DNA from: Microbacterium gorillae
Lineage (GTDB): Bacteria; Actinomycetota; Actinomycetes; Actinomycetales; Microbacteriaceae
Assembly (NCBI RefSeq): GCF_000826185.2
Contig: NZ_LN648875.1
Location: 502,103-566,102, forward strand
Direction: 5' to 3'
DNA: 64,000 nucleotides
The notes under the pieces were generated by a model, which saw only the letters and a program-made list of their open reading frames with translations, searched no databases and was not told the origin of the DNA. Of the stretch, positions 38,299 through 46,775 are shown in pieces. A program made the translations under genes and the position numbers. How positions within the stretch are numbered: position 1 is the stretch's first letter; every line of letters starts with the position of its first letter.

Positions 38299-40121
38299 CG
38301 GCCCGCCTCCGCTTCCTGCTTGTCGCGAGCTTCGTTCTCGAGGCTCGAGATGACGTATCGATAGTGCTCGCTGGTGGCGAGCAGATCGCTGTGGGTACCG
38401 ACCGCGGTGACCCGGCCGGCCTCCAGCAGCGCGACGCGGTCCGCCAGCGCCACGGTGGACGGACGGTGCGCGACGATCAGCGCCGTGGTGTTCGCGAGGA
38501 CCTCGCGCAGCGCCGCCTCCACGAGCGCCTCGGTGTCCACATCCAGCGCCGAGAGGGGGTCGTCGAGGACCAGCACGGAGGGAGCGGCGGCCACGGCTCG
38601 AGCGAGCGCGAGCCGCTGACGCTGACCACCGGACAGGCTCATGCCCTCTTCGCCGATCACCGTCTCGGTGCCCTCCGGCAGATCGTCCACGAAGCCGGCC
38701 TGCGCGATCTGGAGCGCCTCGCGCAGGACGCGCTCCCCCTCCGGCCCGTGCGGATCCAGTTCCGGTCGACCCAACAGGACGTTGGTGCGTACGGACGCGG
38801 AGAACAGCGTGGCGTCCTCGAACGCCATCGCGATGTGCCGGCGGAGGTCGGTCAACCGCATCTCGCGCACATCGACTCCGTCCAGCGTCACCGCACCACC
38901 GGTGACGTCGTACAGGCGCGTCGGCAGCGTGGTCAGCGTGGTCTTGCCGGAACCGGTCAGGCCGACGAGCGCCATCGTCTCGCCCGGCTCCAGCTCCAGG
39001 TCGATGCCGTTCAGCAGGTCCGCCTCGTGAGCGCCGGCGTCCTGGTACCGGAAGTGCGCGCCGCGGAACGCCAGGCGCCCACGGGAGGTGGGCATGGCGA
39101 CGGCGTCCGGGGCGTCGGTGATGGTGTCGATCTCGTCGAACACCTCGAACACGCGGTCCGTCGCGGTCCGGGCGTCCAGTAGGAAGGAGAACAGGAACCC
39201 GATCGACTCGATCGGCCAGCGCAGCACGGTGGCCATCGCGAAGAACGCGAACAGTTCGGCGACGCTCATCTGCCCCTGCGAGGCGAGCCAGATGCCGGCC
39301 AGCAGACACAGCCCGAAGGCGATCGCCGGCATCAGCACGAGCCAGAACCAGATGCTGCCGTCGGCGCGCGCCTTCTTGATCTCGGTCTCGCGCAGCGTCT
39401 CAGCCTGGCGGGTGAACTTCGACAGCGCGAACTTGCCGCGACCGAACGCCTTCAGCACGCGGATGCCGTGGACGCTCTCCTCGACGCTCGTGGCGAGATC
39501 ACCGGCCTGGTCCTGCGACAGCCGGGACAGAATGCCGTACTTCTGGTCGAACAGGTAGCCCTGGACCCACAGCGGGAGGGAGGTCACCAGGAAGATCACG
39601 CCGAGCAGCCAGTGCCAGCGGAACAGCAGCCCGGTGCCGATGATGATCGTGAGGATGTTCACCAGCAGCAGGATGAGGCCGAACGCGAGCCAGCGGCGGA
39701 TCAGACCGATGTCCTGCATCATGCGGCTGAGCAGCTGGCCGGACTGCCACCGGTCGTGGAAGGCGACCGGCAGTCGCTGGAGCTTGGCGTAGAAGTCCGT
39801 GCGCATGCCGTACTCGACGGTCATGGACGGGTTCAGCACGAACCAGCGGCGCAGCCACACCATCGCCGCCTCACCGAGGCCGAGCAGCAGCACGAGGCCG
39901 GCGCCCAGGACGATCGGCCAGGTCTCGCGCTGCGCGATGGGACCGGCGACGACCCATTCCAGGGCGATCGGGATGAGCAGGGAGATGATCGCGCCGACGA
40001 GCGCGCTGAGCGCCCCCAGCGCGAGGCGGCCGGAGACGGGCCGGACGTAGGGCATCAGGCGCAGCAGAGCGCGCGGAGTGGACAGTCGGACGGTCTCGGA
40101 AGACGGTGCGGAAGAGTGCAT
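38295..40121 (-). CDS. ABC exporter half-transporter, degenerate-site subunit
   Basis: A 608-residue membrane domain plus ATPase. Walker A is [12 protein letters not shown] and the signature LSGGQRQ is intact, but Walker B reads [12 protein letters not shown]: the catalytic Glu is replaced by Asp. This is the mark of the BmrC/LmrC/TM287 subunit in heterodimeric exporters with one inactive ATP site. AAGGATC precedes the ATG. The gene is led by a 175-base leader with a small ORF and hairpins. Confidence 0.94.
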   Translation of the reverse strand: MHSSAPSSETVRLSTPRALLRLMPYVRPVSGRLALGALSALVGAIISLLIPIALEWVVAGPIAQRETWPIVLGAGLVLLLGLGEAAMVWLRRWFVLNPSMTVEYGMRTDFYAKLQRLPVAFHDRWQSGQLLSRMMQDIGLIRRWLAFGLILLLVNILTIIIGTGLLFRWHWLLGVIFLVTSLPLWVQGYLFDQKYGILSRLSQDQAGDLATSVEESVHGIRVLKAFGRGKFALSKFTRQAETLRETEIKKARADGSIWFWLVLMPAIAFGLCLLAGIWLASQGQMSVAELFAFFAMATVLRWPIESIGFLFSFLLDARTATDRVFEVFDEIDTITDAPDAVAMPTSRGRLAFRGAHFRYQDAGAHEADLLNGIDLELEPGETMALVGLTGSGKTTLTTLPTRLYDVTGGAVTLDGVDVREMRLTDLRRHIAMAFEDATLFSASVRTNVLLGRPELDPHGPEGERVLREALQIAQAGFVDDLPEGTETVIGEEGMSLSGGQRQRLALARAVAAAPSVLVLDDPLSALDVDTEALVEAALREVLANTTALIVAHRPSTVALADRVALLEAGRVTAVGTHSDLLATSEHYRYVISSLENEARDKQEAEAGR

Positions 40122-40157
40122 GATCCTTGTGGGATGTGAGAGATGTGACCGGAAACG

Positions 40158-40204
40158 CGTCAGCACGCAAGGGGCTGACGATCAGAGATGCCGCCGGGGG
40201 CGGC
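40158..40204 (-). promoter_or_regulatory. two hairpins between leader ORF and ABC exporter
   Basis: On the minus strand, just after the leader ORF stop, come GCCGCC-ccc-GGCGGC (40190-40204) and CGTCAGC-N9-GCTGACG (40158-40180), the second followed by CGTTTCC. They could form a weak terminator and an alternative pairing with the end of the ORF (GGGCTCCCG against CGGGGTAGCCC). The arrangement suits ribosome-controlled attenuation. Confidence 0.55.
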
Positions 40205-40212
40205 GCCGTGGG

Positions 40213-40296
40213 CTACCCCGCGAGGGTGCCCGGGAGCCCGAGCGTCCACACCGCGGCGGGACGGAAGGCGGGCGTGTCAACGGCGATTCGTGTCAT
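40213..40296 (-). CDS. 27-residue leader peptide of the ABC exporter operon
   Basis: An ATG ORF beginning MTRIAVDTPAF and ending at a TAG, with a strong AGGAGG six bases upstream, the best ribosome-binding site in the neighbourhood. A -35/-10 pair lies 51 bases before its start, and paired structures follow its stop. No homologue is recognised. In Bacillus subtilis the comparable exporter bmrCD is preceded by the leader peptide BmrB; by analogy this ORF would sense stalled ribosomes. The role is an inference. Confidence 0.5.
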   Translation of the reverse strand: MTRIAVDTPAFRPAAVWTLGLPGTLAG

Positions 40297-40346
40297 GGCG
40301 GCCTCCTGAGCTCGGGGTGTCGCGACGGTCGACGCGACAGCCCTCC

Positions 40347-40376
40347 AGCCTATGCCTGGGCGAACTCTGAACGCAA
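40347..40376 (-). promoter_or_regulatory. promoter of the ABC exporter leader
   Basis: On the minus strand TTGCGT (40371-40376) and TAGGCT (40347-40352) are separated by 18 bases. The expected start near 40340 gives a leader of about 45 bases before the small ORF, which includes a TGTCGCG/CGCGACA hairpin. Confidence 0.6.
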
Positions 40377-40410
40377 GGGTCGATTTCCCGGTGCCCAGCG
40401 GACCGGCGCG

Positions 40411-41211
40411 TCAGCGGTGGGTCGTCTCCTCGCCGGAGAGACGCTGGGCGAGCCAGATCGGCACGATCGAGACGACCACGAGGACCACGGCGATCACCGC
40501 CACGATCGGCGCCTGATTCGGACGGAACATGTTGTCCAGGATGAACCGCGGCAGCGTCGTCACCCCGGACCCGACTGTGAAGGTCGTCACGATGATCTCG
40601 TCGAAACTGAGCGCGAAGGCCAGCAGGCCGCCGGCGAGGAGGGCGGAGCGCAACTGCGGGAAGGTCACCAGTCGGAACGTGGTCCAGATCCCGGCGCCGA
40701 GGTCTGCGGAGGCCTCCTCGAGGTTCGTCCCGGTCCGGCGCAGGCGTGCGACCACGTTGTTGAACACCGTCACGATGCAGAACGTCGCGTGGGCGATGAC
40801 GACGGTCCAGATCGACAGCGGAATGCCGAGGATGGTGCGGAAGAAGTTGTTCAGTGCGATACCCGTGATGATGCCCGGCAATGCGATCGGCAGGATCACC
40901 AGGAGTGAGACCACATCCCGTCCGAAGAAGGAGAACCGCTGCAGGGCGATCGAGATGAGGGTGCCGAGCACCAGGGCGATGGCGGTGGCGATGACAGCTA
41001 CGAGCACGCTCGTGCCGATCGCCCCCAGCGCGCCCTCGTTCGTGAAGGCCCTCCCCCACCACTCCAGCGTGAAGCCGGTGGGCGGCCAGGACAGCGACGC
41101 CGACGTCGAGAACGAGTTGATCATCACGATCACCAGCGGCAGGTAGACCACCACCAGGATGACCCCGGTGAGAACGGCGAGGGTGACGCGGGCACTGCGG
41201 CTCAGTCGCAT
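40411..41211 (-). CDS. potC: polyamine-type ABC transporter permease (PotC)
   Basis: A 266-residue permease with six spans. The EAA loop reads EEASADLGAGIWTTFRLVTFPQLRS, typical of PotC. Last gene of a minus-strand operon potA-potD-potB-potC, starting eight bases after potB. Substrate may be a polyamine or another small cation or organic acid; the symbol reflects family, not proven substrate. Confidence 0.9.
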   Translation of the reverse strand: MRLSRSARVTLAVLTGVILVVVYLPLVIVMINSFSTSASLSWPPTGFTLEWWGRAFTNEGALGAIGTSVLVAVIATAIALVLGTLISIALQRFSFFGRDVVSLLVILPIALPGIITGIALNNFFRTILGIPLSIWTVVIAHATFCIVTVFNNVVARLRRTGTNLEEASADLGAGIWTTFRLVTFPQLRSALLAGGLLAFALSFDEIIVTTFTVGSGVTTLPRFILDNMFRPNQAPIVAVIAVVLVVVSIVPIWLAQRLSGEETTHR

Positions 41212-41219
41212 GACGGCTC

Positions 41220-42131
41220 CTACAGGTTCTCCAGCGCACCGGTGCGCTTGACCAGCGCCAGGTAGCCGAAGATGATGACGATCGGGATGAGTGCGATCGC
41301 GGACGCGAGCGGCAGGTTGTTGGCGGCACCGACGTTCGTGTACACGAGGTTGCCGAGCATCTGGCTGGCGCCACCGACGATGTTGACCGTGATGTAGTCA
41401 CCGAGCGAGAGCGAGAAGCTGAAGATCGATCCGGCGACGATCGCCGGGAACACCAGGGGCAGAACCACCGAGCGCATCGTGCGCCAGGTCTTGCCGCCGA
41501 GATCCGCGGACGCCTCCAGCAGCGAGTCCGGAACTCGTTCGAACCCGGCATGGATCGGCAGGATCACGTACGGCAGCCAGAGGTAGGACAGCGTGATGAC
41601 GGTCGCGGCGACGCCGTAGCCCGGGGTGTGCATGCCGAGCGGAGAGATGAGCCATTCCAGCACACCGTCCTTGCTCAGCACCGATCGCCACGCGTAGGCC
41701 TTGACGAGGTAGCTGGCCCACAGCGGCATCAGCACCGCGATCAGGAGCAGTCGCTGCGTTCGCGGGGAGGCGACCTTGGCCATGTAGAACGCGATCGGCA
41801 CCGCGATCGCCACATCGATCACGGTCACCAGCAGGGCGATGCCGAGGGTCCGCAACGTGACCGTCTGGTAGAGCGATCCCGTGATGACCGTGACGATGTT
41901 GTCCAGGGTCCACTCGGTGCGGATCTGTCCGGTGAAGGAGTCAACCTGCCAGAACGCGGTGATCAGCAGCAGCACCAGCGCGACGATGTACACCACGACG
42001 AGCCAGAACAGCGGCGCGCTCAGCAGCAGGGCCAGGCGGGTCCGGCGGTGCGTGGTGAGGAAGGATGAGACGCGCCGCGCCGGTGTGTCCTTCGGCATCG
42101 GGACGGCGACGGTCCTCGGCTGCGCGGTCAT
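41220..42131 (-). CDS. potB: polyamine-type ABC transporter permease (PotB)
   Basis: A 303-residue permease with six spans and the EAA loop LEASADLGGKTWRTMRSVVLPLVFPA. The ATG at 42131, with GAAAGGA upstream, is chosen over an open extension of 46 codons that runs through the intercistronic hairpin. Confidence 0.9.
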   Translation of the reverse strand: MTAQPRTVAVPMPKDTPARRVSSFLTTHRRTRLALLLSAPLFWLVVVYIVALVLLLITAFWQVDSFTGQIRTEWTLDNIVTVITGSLYQTVTLRTLGIALLVTVIDVAIAVPIAFYMAKVASPRTQRLLLIAVLMPLWASYLVKAYAWRSVLSKDGVLEWLISPLGMHTPGYGVAATVITLSYLWLPYVILPIHAGFERVPDSLLEASADLGGKTWRTMRSVVLPLVFPAIVAGSIFSFSLSLGDYITVNIVGGASQMLGNLVYTNVGAANNLPLASAIALIPIVIIFGYLALVKRTGALENL

Positions 42132-42147
42132 GCGGGTCCTTTCCGTG

Positions 42148-42176
42148 ATCGGGGGCGGTATCGGTCCGCCCCCGAT
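42148..42176 (-). other. intercistronic hairpin between potD and potB
   Basis: Perfect 11-bp stem ATCGGGGGCGG/CCGCCCCCGAT with a seven-base loop, 15 bases past the binding-protein stop. Same position as the hairpin at 30470 in the other importer. Confidence 0.8.
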
Positions 42177-42190
42177 CGTTGGGGGTCTTG

Positions 42191-43372
42191 TCAGCCCTTG
42201 ATCTCGGACCAGGCCGCGGTCCACTTGGCGTAGTCGACGCACGTCACGTCGGTGCGCCCGTCCAGGCACTTCGCGATCGGGGTGGTCCAGTACCAGATCT
42301 TGGACGCGTATTCGGCGTCGCCCGCGTGGTACGCCTCACAGTCGTCTCGGAAGTCGCACGCCTTCTGGCTGGAGGGCGCCTCACCGAAGTACGCGGTGGC
42401 GGCGGCGTTGGCCTCCGGGCTGGCGATGTAGTTCAGCCAGGCATAGGCGCAGTTCGGATCCTTCGCCTTCGAGGAGATCATCCAGGTGTCGGACCAACCG
42501 GTGGCGCCCTCGTCCGGCAGCACCACGGCCGTCTTGGCCCCCTCGGCCTCGAGCGAGTTCTGGATCACCTGCCAGGTCGTGCCGACGACCGAGTCGCCGC
42601 TCTGGAACGACTGGATCTCCTTCAGGTAGTCGCCCCAGTACTCGCCGACGTTCGCACGCTGCGCCTTCAGCAGCTTCACCGCGGCATCGAACTGGTCCTG
42701 ATCCAGCGCGTACGGGTTCGTGATCTTCAGGTCCGGCTGGTGGGCCATCAGGTACACGGCGGCGTCGGCGATGTAGATCGGCGAGTCGTACGCGGTGACC
42801 TTGCCCTTGTAATCGCTCGCCTTGTCGAAGACGAGATCCCACGAGGTCGGCGCCGTCTTGACGACGTCCGTGTTGTACAGCAGCAGGTTGGCGCCGTATC
42901 CGTGCGGGACGCCGTAGCTCTTGCCGTCGACGGAGTTCCACGGCTTGTCCTTGAGGAAGTCGTACAGGCCGGCGTAGTTCGGAATGAGGTCGGTGTTCAC
43001 CGCGGTGACGTCCCCGGCCGCGATCAGGCGCAGCGTCGCGTCACCCGAGGCGGCCACGACGTCGTAGTCACCGGTCTTGACGAGGTTGATGGCCTCATCG
43101 GAGGTGCCGTAGGACTTCGACTCCACGGTGCAGCCGGTGGACTTCTCGAACGGGGTGACCCAGTCCACCTTCGGGTCGTTGCTGCCGTCCTCCACGTAGC
43201 CCGGCCACGCGAGGATCGAGACGGACCCCTCGTTCTCGCCGAGCTTCGTCGGCAGTTCGCTGCCGGCGTCGCCGCCGCCGCCGGATGAGGTTCCGCAGCC
43301 GCTGAGGGCCAGGACGGCACCGCTGACCGCGGCCAGGACGGCGACGGTGCGGAGCTTGGAGGTGGTGCTCAT
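42191..43372 (-). CDS. potD: polyamine-type substrate-binding lipoprotein (PotD)
   Basis: A 393-residue binding protein with a signal peptide and lipobox LALSGC (acyl Cys26). PotD/PotF-family marks include SVSILAWPGYVEDGS, the DYDVVAASGDATLRLIAAGDV segment and SWDLVFDKASDYKGKVTAYDSP. Four cysteines cluster in the last 60 residues (ACDFRDDC, KCLDG, TCVDY), probably two disulphides outside the cell. It lies between the ATPase and permease genes. Confidence 0.92.
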   Translation of the reverse strand: MSTTSKLRTVAVLAAVSGAVLALSGCGTSSGGGGDAGSELPTKLGENEGSVSILAWPGYVEDGSNDPKVDWVTPFEKSTGCTVESKSYGTSDEAINLVKTGDYDVVAASGDATLRLIAAGDVTAVNTDLIPNYAGLYDFLKDKPWNSVDGKSYGVPHGYGANLLLYNTDVVKTAPTSWDLVFDKASDYKGKVTAYDSPIYIADAAVYLMAHQPDLKITNPYALDQDQFDAAVKLLKAQRANVGEYWGDYLKEIQSFQSGDSVVGTTWQVIQNSLEAEGAKTAVVLPDEGATGWSDTWMISSKAKDPNCAYAWLNYIASPEANAAATAYFGEAPSSQKACDFRDDCEAYHAGDAEYASKIWYWTTPIAKCLDGRTDVTCVDYAKWTAAWSEIKG

Positions 43373-43413
43373 GGTGTTCCTCTCGTTGCTGTGAGCAGGG
43401 GTGGTGCGTGGCG

Positions 43414-44445
43414 TCAGTCGACCGGGGTGAGCGCGACGACATCGGCGTCGTGCCAGCTCACGTGGACGTGATCGCCGCGCTCGGCGCGGACGCCGCGATC
43501 CCGATCGTTCGGTTCGAGAACGATCATGCGGGCCCCGGAATCCAGGTCCACCACGCGACGGATGCCGCTGCCGATGTAGATCGTCTCGCTCACCACGCCC
43601 GGAGCCGATCGCATCCCGACTCGCTCGTCGGGTTCGGCGCTCAGACGCAGCTTCTCGGGGCGGATGGAGTGCTCCCCCGCATGCCCCAGCAGCCGTTCGG
43701 ACAGCTGGGCGTCGAACAGGTTCGAGGTGCCGACGAAGTCCGCGACGAAGCGGGAGGCGGGGTGCTCGTAGAGCTCTCGGGGTGTGCCGAGCTGCTCGAT
43801 GCGCCCGGCGTTGAACACCGCGATGCGATCGGAGAGCGTGAGCGCTTCCTCCTGGTCATGCGTGACGAAGATGAACGTGATGCCGAGATCGCGCTGGATC
43901 TGCTTGAGCTCCACCTGCATCTGCTCGCGCAGCTTCAGATCGAGGGCCCCCAGCGGCTCATCCAGCAGCAGCGCCTTCGGCTCCACGACGGTGGCGCGTG
44001 CCAGCGCCACTCGTTGCCGCTGGCCGCCGCTGAGCTGGGAAGGCTTGCGGTCGGCCAGCGACTCGAGTCGCACCGCGGCCAAAGCGGCCCGGGCCCTCTC
44101 GAGTCGCGCCGCCCTCCCCAGTCCGCGAACCCGAAGGCCGTATGCGACGTTCTCCAGCACCGTCATGTGCGGGAAGAGCGCGTAGTCCTGGAACACCGTG
44201 TTGACGTCCCGATCGAACGGCGCCTTCTCCGTCACGTCCGATCCGAACAGTTCGACCGTGCCGGAGGTGGGCTGTTCGAACCCGGCGATCAGACGGAGCA
44301 CCGTCGTCTTGCCCGAGCCCGACGGGCCCAGCATGGAGAAGAACTCTCCGGCGACGATGTCGAGGTCGACGTGATCGACGGCGGTGACACTGCCGAATTC
44401 TCGGGTCAGTCCGCGCAGGCGGATCGCCGGTGCTGCTTCGGTCAT
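43414..44445 (-). CDS. potA: polyamine-type ABC transporter ATPase (PotA)
   Basis: A 343-residue ATPase: Walker A GPSGSGKTTVLR (near residue 40), signature LSGGQRQR, Walker B LLLDEPLGALD, H-loop VTHDQEEAL, and a C-terminal TOBE domain (SIRPEKLRL onward). First gene of the operon, divergent from the GntR gene. Powers the PotB/PotC permeases. Confidence 0.95.
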   Translation of the reverse strand: MTEAAPAIRLRGLTREFGSVTAVDHVDLDIVAGEFFSMLGPSGSGKTTVLRLIAGFEQPTSGTVELFGSDVTEKAPFDRDVNTVFQDYALFPHMTVLENVAYGLRVRGLGRAARLERARAALAAVRLESLADRKPSQLSGGQRQRVALARATVVEPKALLLDEPLGALDLKLREQMQVELKQIQRDLGITFIFVTHDQEEALTLSDRIAVFNAGRIEQLGTPRELYEHPASRFVADFVGTSNLFDAQLSERLLGHAGEHSIRPEKLRLSAEPDERVGMRSAPGVVSETIYIGSGIRRVVDLDSGARMIVLEPNDRDRGVRAERGDHVHVSWHDADVVALTPVD

Positions 44446-44476
44446 CAGAGCTCCCTTGCTGGTTCAGGAACTTAAT

Positions 44477-44492
44477 CATGTGGACCCATATG
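44477..44492. promoter_or_regulatory. candidate GntR operator
   Basis: CATGTGG-AC-CCATATG is an inverted repeat matching at six of seven positions, in the 121-base region between potA and the divergent GntR gene, 31 bases from potA. A plausible FadR-type site. Confidence 0.5.
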
Positions 44493-44566
44493 TTTGCAAG
44501 GTCTTTCCGTGTAACGTTCTCGTGACGGCGCCGGAACTGCAGTGTTCACCGCCGCGAGGAGGACCC

Positions 44567-45316
44567 ATGCGCAGTGCGACCGGACACCGCGATGCCGCGC
44601 GGTCGGTCGTGTTCGCTCCCCTGGACGAGGGCGGTCGCGCCGTCATCGTGGAGCGGCGTCTGGCGGACGCGATCACCACCGGCGTCCTCTCCGACGGAGA
44701 GCGGCTGCCCAGCGAAGCCGAGCTCGCGCGCTCCCTGGGCGTCGCGGTCGTCACCGCGCGCGAGGCGCTCGAAGGCCTCCGCGGCCGCGGCCTCGTCCAG
44801 ACCCGCCGCGGCCGGGAGGGCGGGAGCTTCGTCACTTACGACGTCCACAGCGCGGCGGATCGGTTGGAACAGCGCCTGCAGGAGCACTCACGCGTCCAAC
44901 TGCGCGACATCGCCCTGCACGTCGGGGCGATCGCCGGCACCGCTGCCGAAGTCGCCGCCGATCGCGCCAGCGATGACGACCTCGCCACTCTCACGGAACT
45001 GGTGCGGGATGCCGACCGCTCCACGCCCGGTTCGGCACGACGCACGGTGGGGCAGTTCCAGCTGGAGGTGGCGGCGGTCAGCCAGAGCCCCCGGCTGGTC
45101 CGGGAATCGGTGCGGCTGCAGGCGGAGGCGGGTCCCCTCCTCTGGCTCTGCCTGCGTGAGCCGGAGTACCGTGACCGCAGCGCCACCGCGCAATCCACGA
45201 TCACCGCAGCGATCCGCGACGCCGACCCGGCAGCGGCACGCGCGGCCACCCTCGAGCACATCGGTGAGGCCCTGGACTGGCTCATCGAACACCGCTACGC
45301 CACCCCGACCACCTGA
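44567..45316 (+). CDS. GntR-family (FadR/FCD) regulator
   Basis: A 249-residue regulator. The winged HTH spans about residues 26-85 (LADAITTGVLSDGERLPSEAELARSLGVAVVTAREALEGLRGRGLV) and an FCD effector domain follows. GAGGAGG lies six bases before the ATG; an upstream in-frame extension runs through the promoter. Divergent from potABCD and followed after 30 bases by a Cache protein gene, it probably controls both. Confidence 0.93.
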   Translation: MRSATGHRDAARSVVFAPLDEGGRAVIVERRLADAITTGVLSDGERLPSEAELARSLGVAVVTAREALEGLRGRGLVQTRRGREGGSFVTYDVHSAADRLEQRLQEHSRVQLRDIALHVGAIAGTAAEVAADRASDDDLATLTELVRDADRSTPGSARRTVGQFQLEVAAVSQSPRLVRESVRLQAEAGPLLWLCLREPEYRDRSATAQSTITAAIRDADPAAARAATLEHIGEALDWLIEHRYATPTT

Positions 45317-45346
45317 CCGGTTCACCTGCGCGAAGGAGCACAGTCG

Positions 45347-46108
45347 ATGAGCACCACCCTCAGCGTCACCCCCACCGCCGCCCCCCCCGCCATCGCCGCG
45401 ACGATCGCCCGACTCACGGCCGAGGCGGAACCGTGGCTGCAGGCCGTCCAGGAGCACTTCACCACCACGCCGGCGCCGACCACGGCCGAGCTGGACCCGT
45501 TCGTGCAGGACTTCAGCCTCCCCGCCCTGACCGATCCCGATGGGCTTCTCACCGGAGCCGGCTTCGTGGCGACCCCCGGGGTGCTCGCCGACTCGCCGTG
45601 GCACCTCGCCTGGTGGCTGCGTCGGCCGCACGGCCCGGAACGGCTCGCGTTCGTCGCCGATCCGCGCAGTGAGATGTTCCGCGACTACACGATGCTGGAA
45701 TGGTGGCGGCTGCCGGCGCGGAGCGGGCGGCCGCACCTGACCGGCCCGTACGTCGACTACGTCTGCACCGACGACTACACCGTGACCTACACCGCGCCCG
45801 TGTACGTGAACGGGGAGCTCGTGGGTGTCGTCGGGTGGGACTCGCTCGTGGACCGGCTGGAACGCGAACTGCTGCCGACGATGCGCGCGGTCCACGGCGT
45901 GGCCACCGTCATCAACTCCTCCGGCCGGGTCGTGACCTCGACGGACACCCGCCGCGACCCCGGATCCATGCTGCGTCTCCCGGGACTCAGCGCCCTGCGC
46001 GATGTCCTGGCCTCGCCCGACACGGACATCACCGCGCAGGTGCTCGCGCCGGGCGTGCAGGTGCTCACGTGCGGCGATGCGGAACTGATACTGGTCATCG
46101 AGAGCTGA
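45347..46108 (+). CDS. stand-alone Cache-domain sensor-like protein
   Basis: A 253-residue protein resembling a dCache/PDC ligand-binding domain. The central core is PYVDYVCTDDYTVTYTAPVYVNGELVGVVGWD (residues about 128-158 in part), as in the small-molecule pockets of chemoreceptors. It has neither a signal peptide nor membrane helices, so unlike most Cache domains it is cytoplasmic. Beside GntR and potABCD it may bind the transported ligand. AAGGAG upstream. Confidence 0.8.
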   Translation: MSTTLSVTPTAAPPAIAATIARLTAEAEPWLQAVQEHFTTTPAPTTAELDPFVQDFSLPALTDPDGLLTGAGFVATPGVLADSPWHLAWWLRRPHGPERLAFVADPRSEMFRDYTMLEWWRLPARSGRPHLTGPYVDYVCTDDYTVTYTAPVYVNGELVGVVGWDSLVDRLERELLPTMRAVHGVATVINSSGRVVTSTDTRRDPGSMLRLPGLSALRDVLASPDTDITAQVLAPGVQVLTCGDAELILVIES

Positions 46109-46276
46109 CGGGATTGTTCCGGCGGCACCTCTGTCGTCGACGGTGTCCCGCTCGGCCGCCTCGGGGATCCCGCGACCGACATCGCGCCGGTCGTCGCGTT
46201 CCTCGCCTCGGACGACTCGCGCTATGTCACGGGTCAGACGATCATGACCGACGGCGGTTCCACGATCAGCGCCTGA
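46109..46276 (+). pseudogene. C-terminal relic of a short-chain dehydrogenase
   Basis: Directly after the Cache-gene stop, in the same frame, about 48 codons read [20 protein letters not shown], then [20 protein letters not shown], ending in TGA at 46274. This is the conserved C-terminus of classical SDR enzymes of the FabG type. No Rossmann part, catalytic Tyr-x3-Lys or start codon remains. A deletion has fused the tail of the lost SDR to the Cache-gene end. Confidence 0.88.
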
Positions 46277-46283
46277 AACCGGA

Positions 46284-46775
46284 TCACGCGGCTTCGCGCG
46301 CGAGCAACGAGCGCTTGACCTCGACGCCCCACGCGAAGCCGCCCATCGTGCCGTCGCCGCGCAGCACGCGATGGCACGGCACGAACAGTGCGACCGCGTT
46401 GCGCGCGCACACGGAAGCGGCCGCCCGCACGGCTGTGGGGGAACCCATTTCGGCGGCGAACTCCGCGTAGGACAGCGGGGCGCCGGGAGCGATCCGCCGC
46501 AACGCGTCCCAGCCGGTGTGCTGCATCGCCGTGCCCCGCTGGTGCACCGGAACGGACGCGACCCGGGTGACGTCTCCGGCGTAGAACGCCCGGACGGCCG
46601 CGGCGGCGTCCGTCGCACCGGCGGCCACGTCGGCGGGGCGATCCTCCGGGTGCAGGCGGCCCAGGAGGTCATCGAGCTCGGCCGTCCAGCCGGAGGCGAT
46701 CACGGCGCCGTCCGCATCCGAAAGGATGCCGAAGGGGCCATCGGGGGTGTCGACGAATTCGACGATCGCGGTCAT
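46284..46775 (-). CDS. ogt: methylated-DNA-protein cysteine methyltransferase
   Basis: A 163-residue suicide repair protein that removes methyl groups from O6-methylguanine. The acceptor is Cys134 in [12 protein letters not shown]; the helix-turn-helix part is [25 protein letters not shown]. The ATG overlaps the stop of the Ada-AlkA gene by four bases (ATGA). Confidence 0.96.
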   Translation of the reverse strand: MTAIVEFVDTPDGPFGILSDADGAVIASGWTAELDDLLGRLHPEDRPADVAAGATDAAAAVRAFYAGDVTRVASVPVHQRGTAMQHTGWDALRRIAPGAPLSYAEFAAEMGSPTAVRAAASVCARNAVALFVPCHRVLRGDGTMGGFAWGVEVKRSLLAREAA

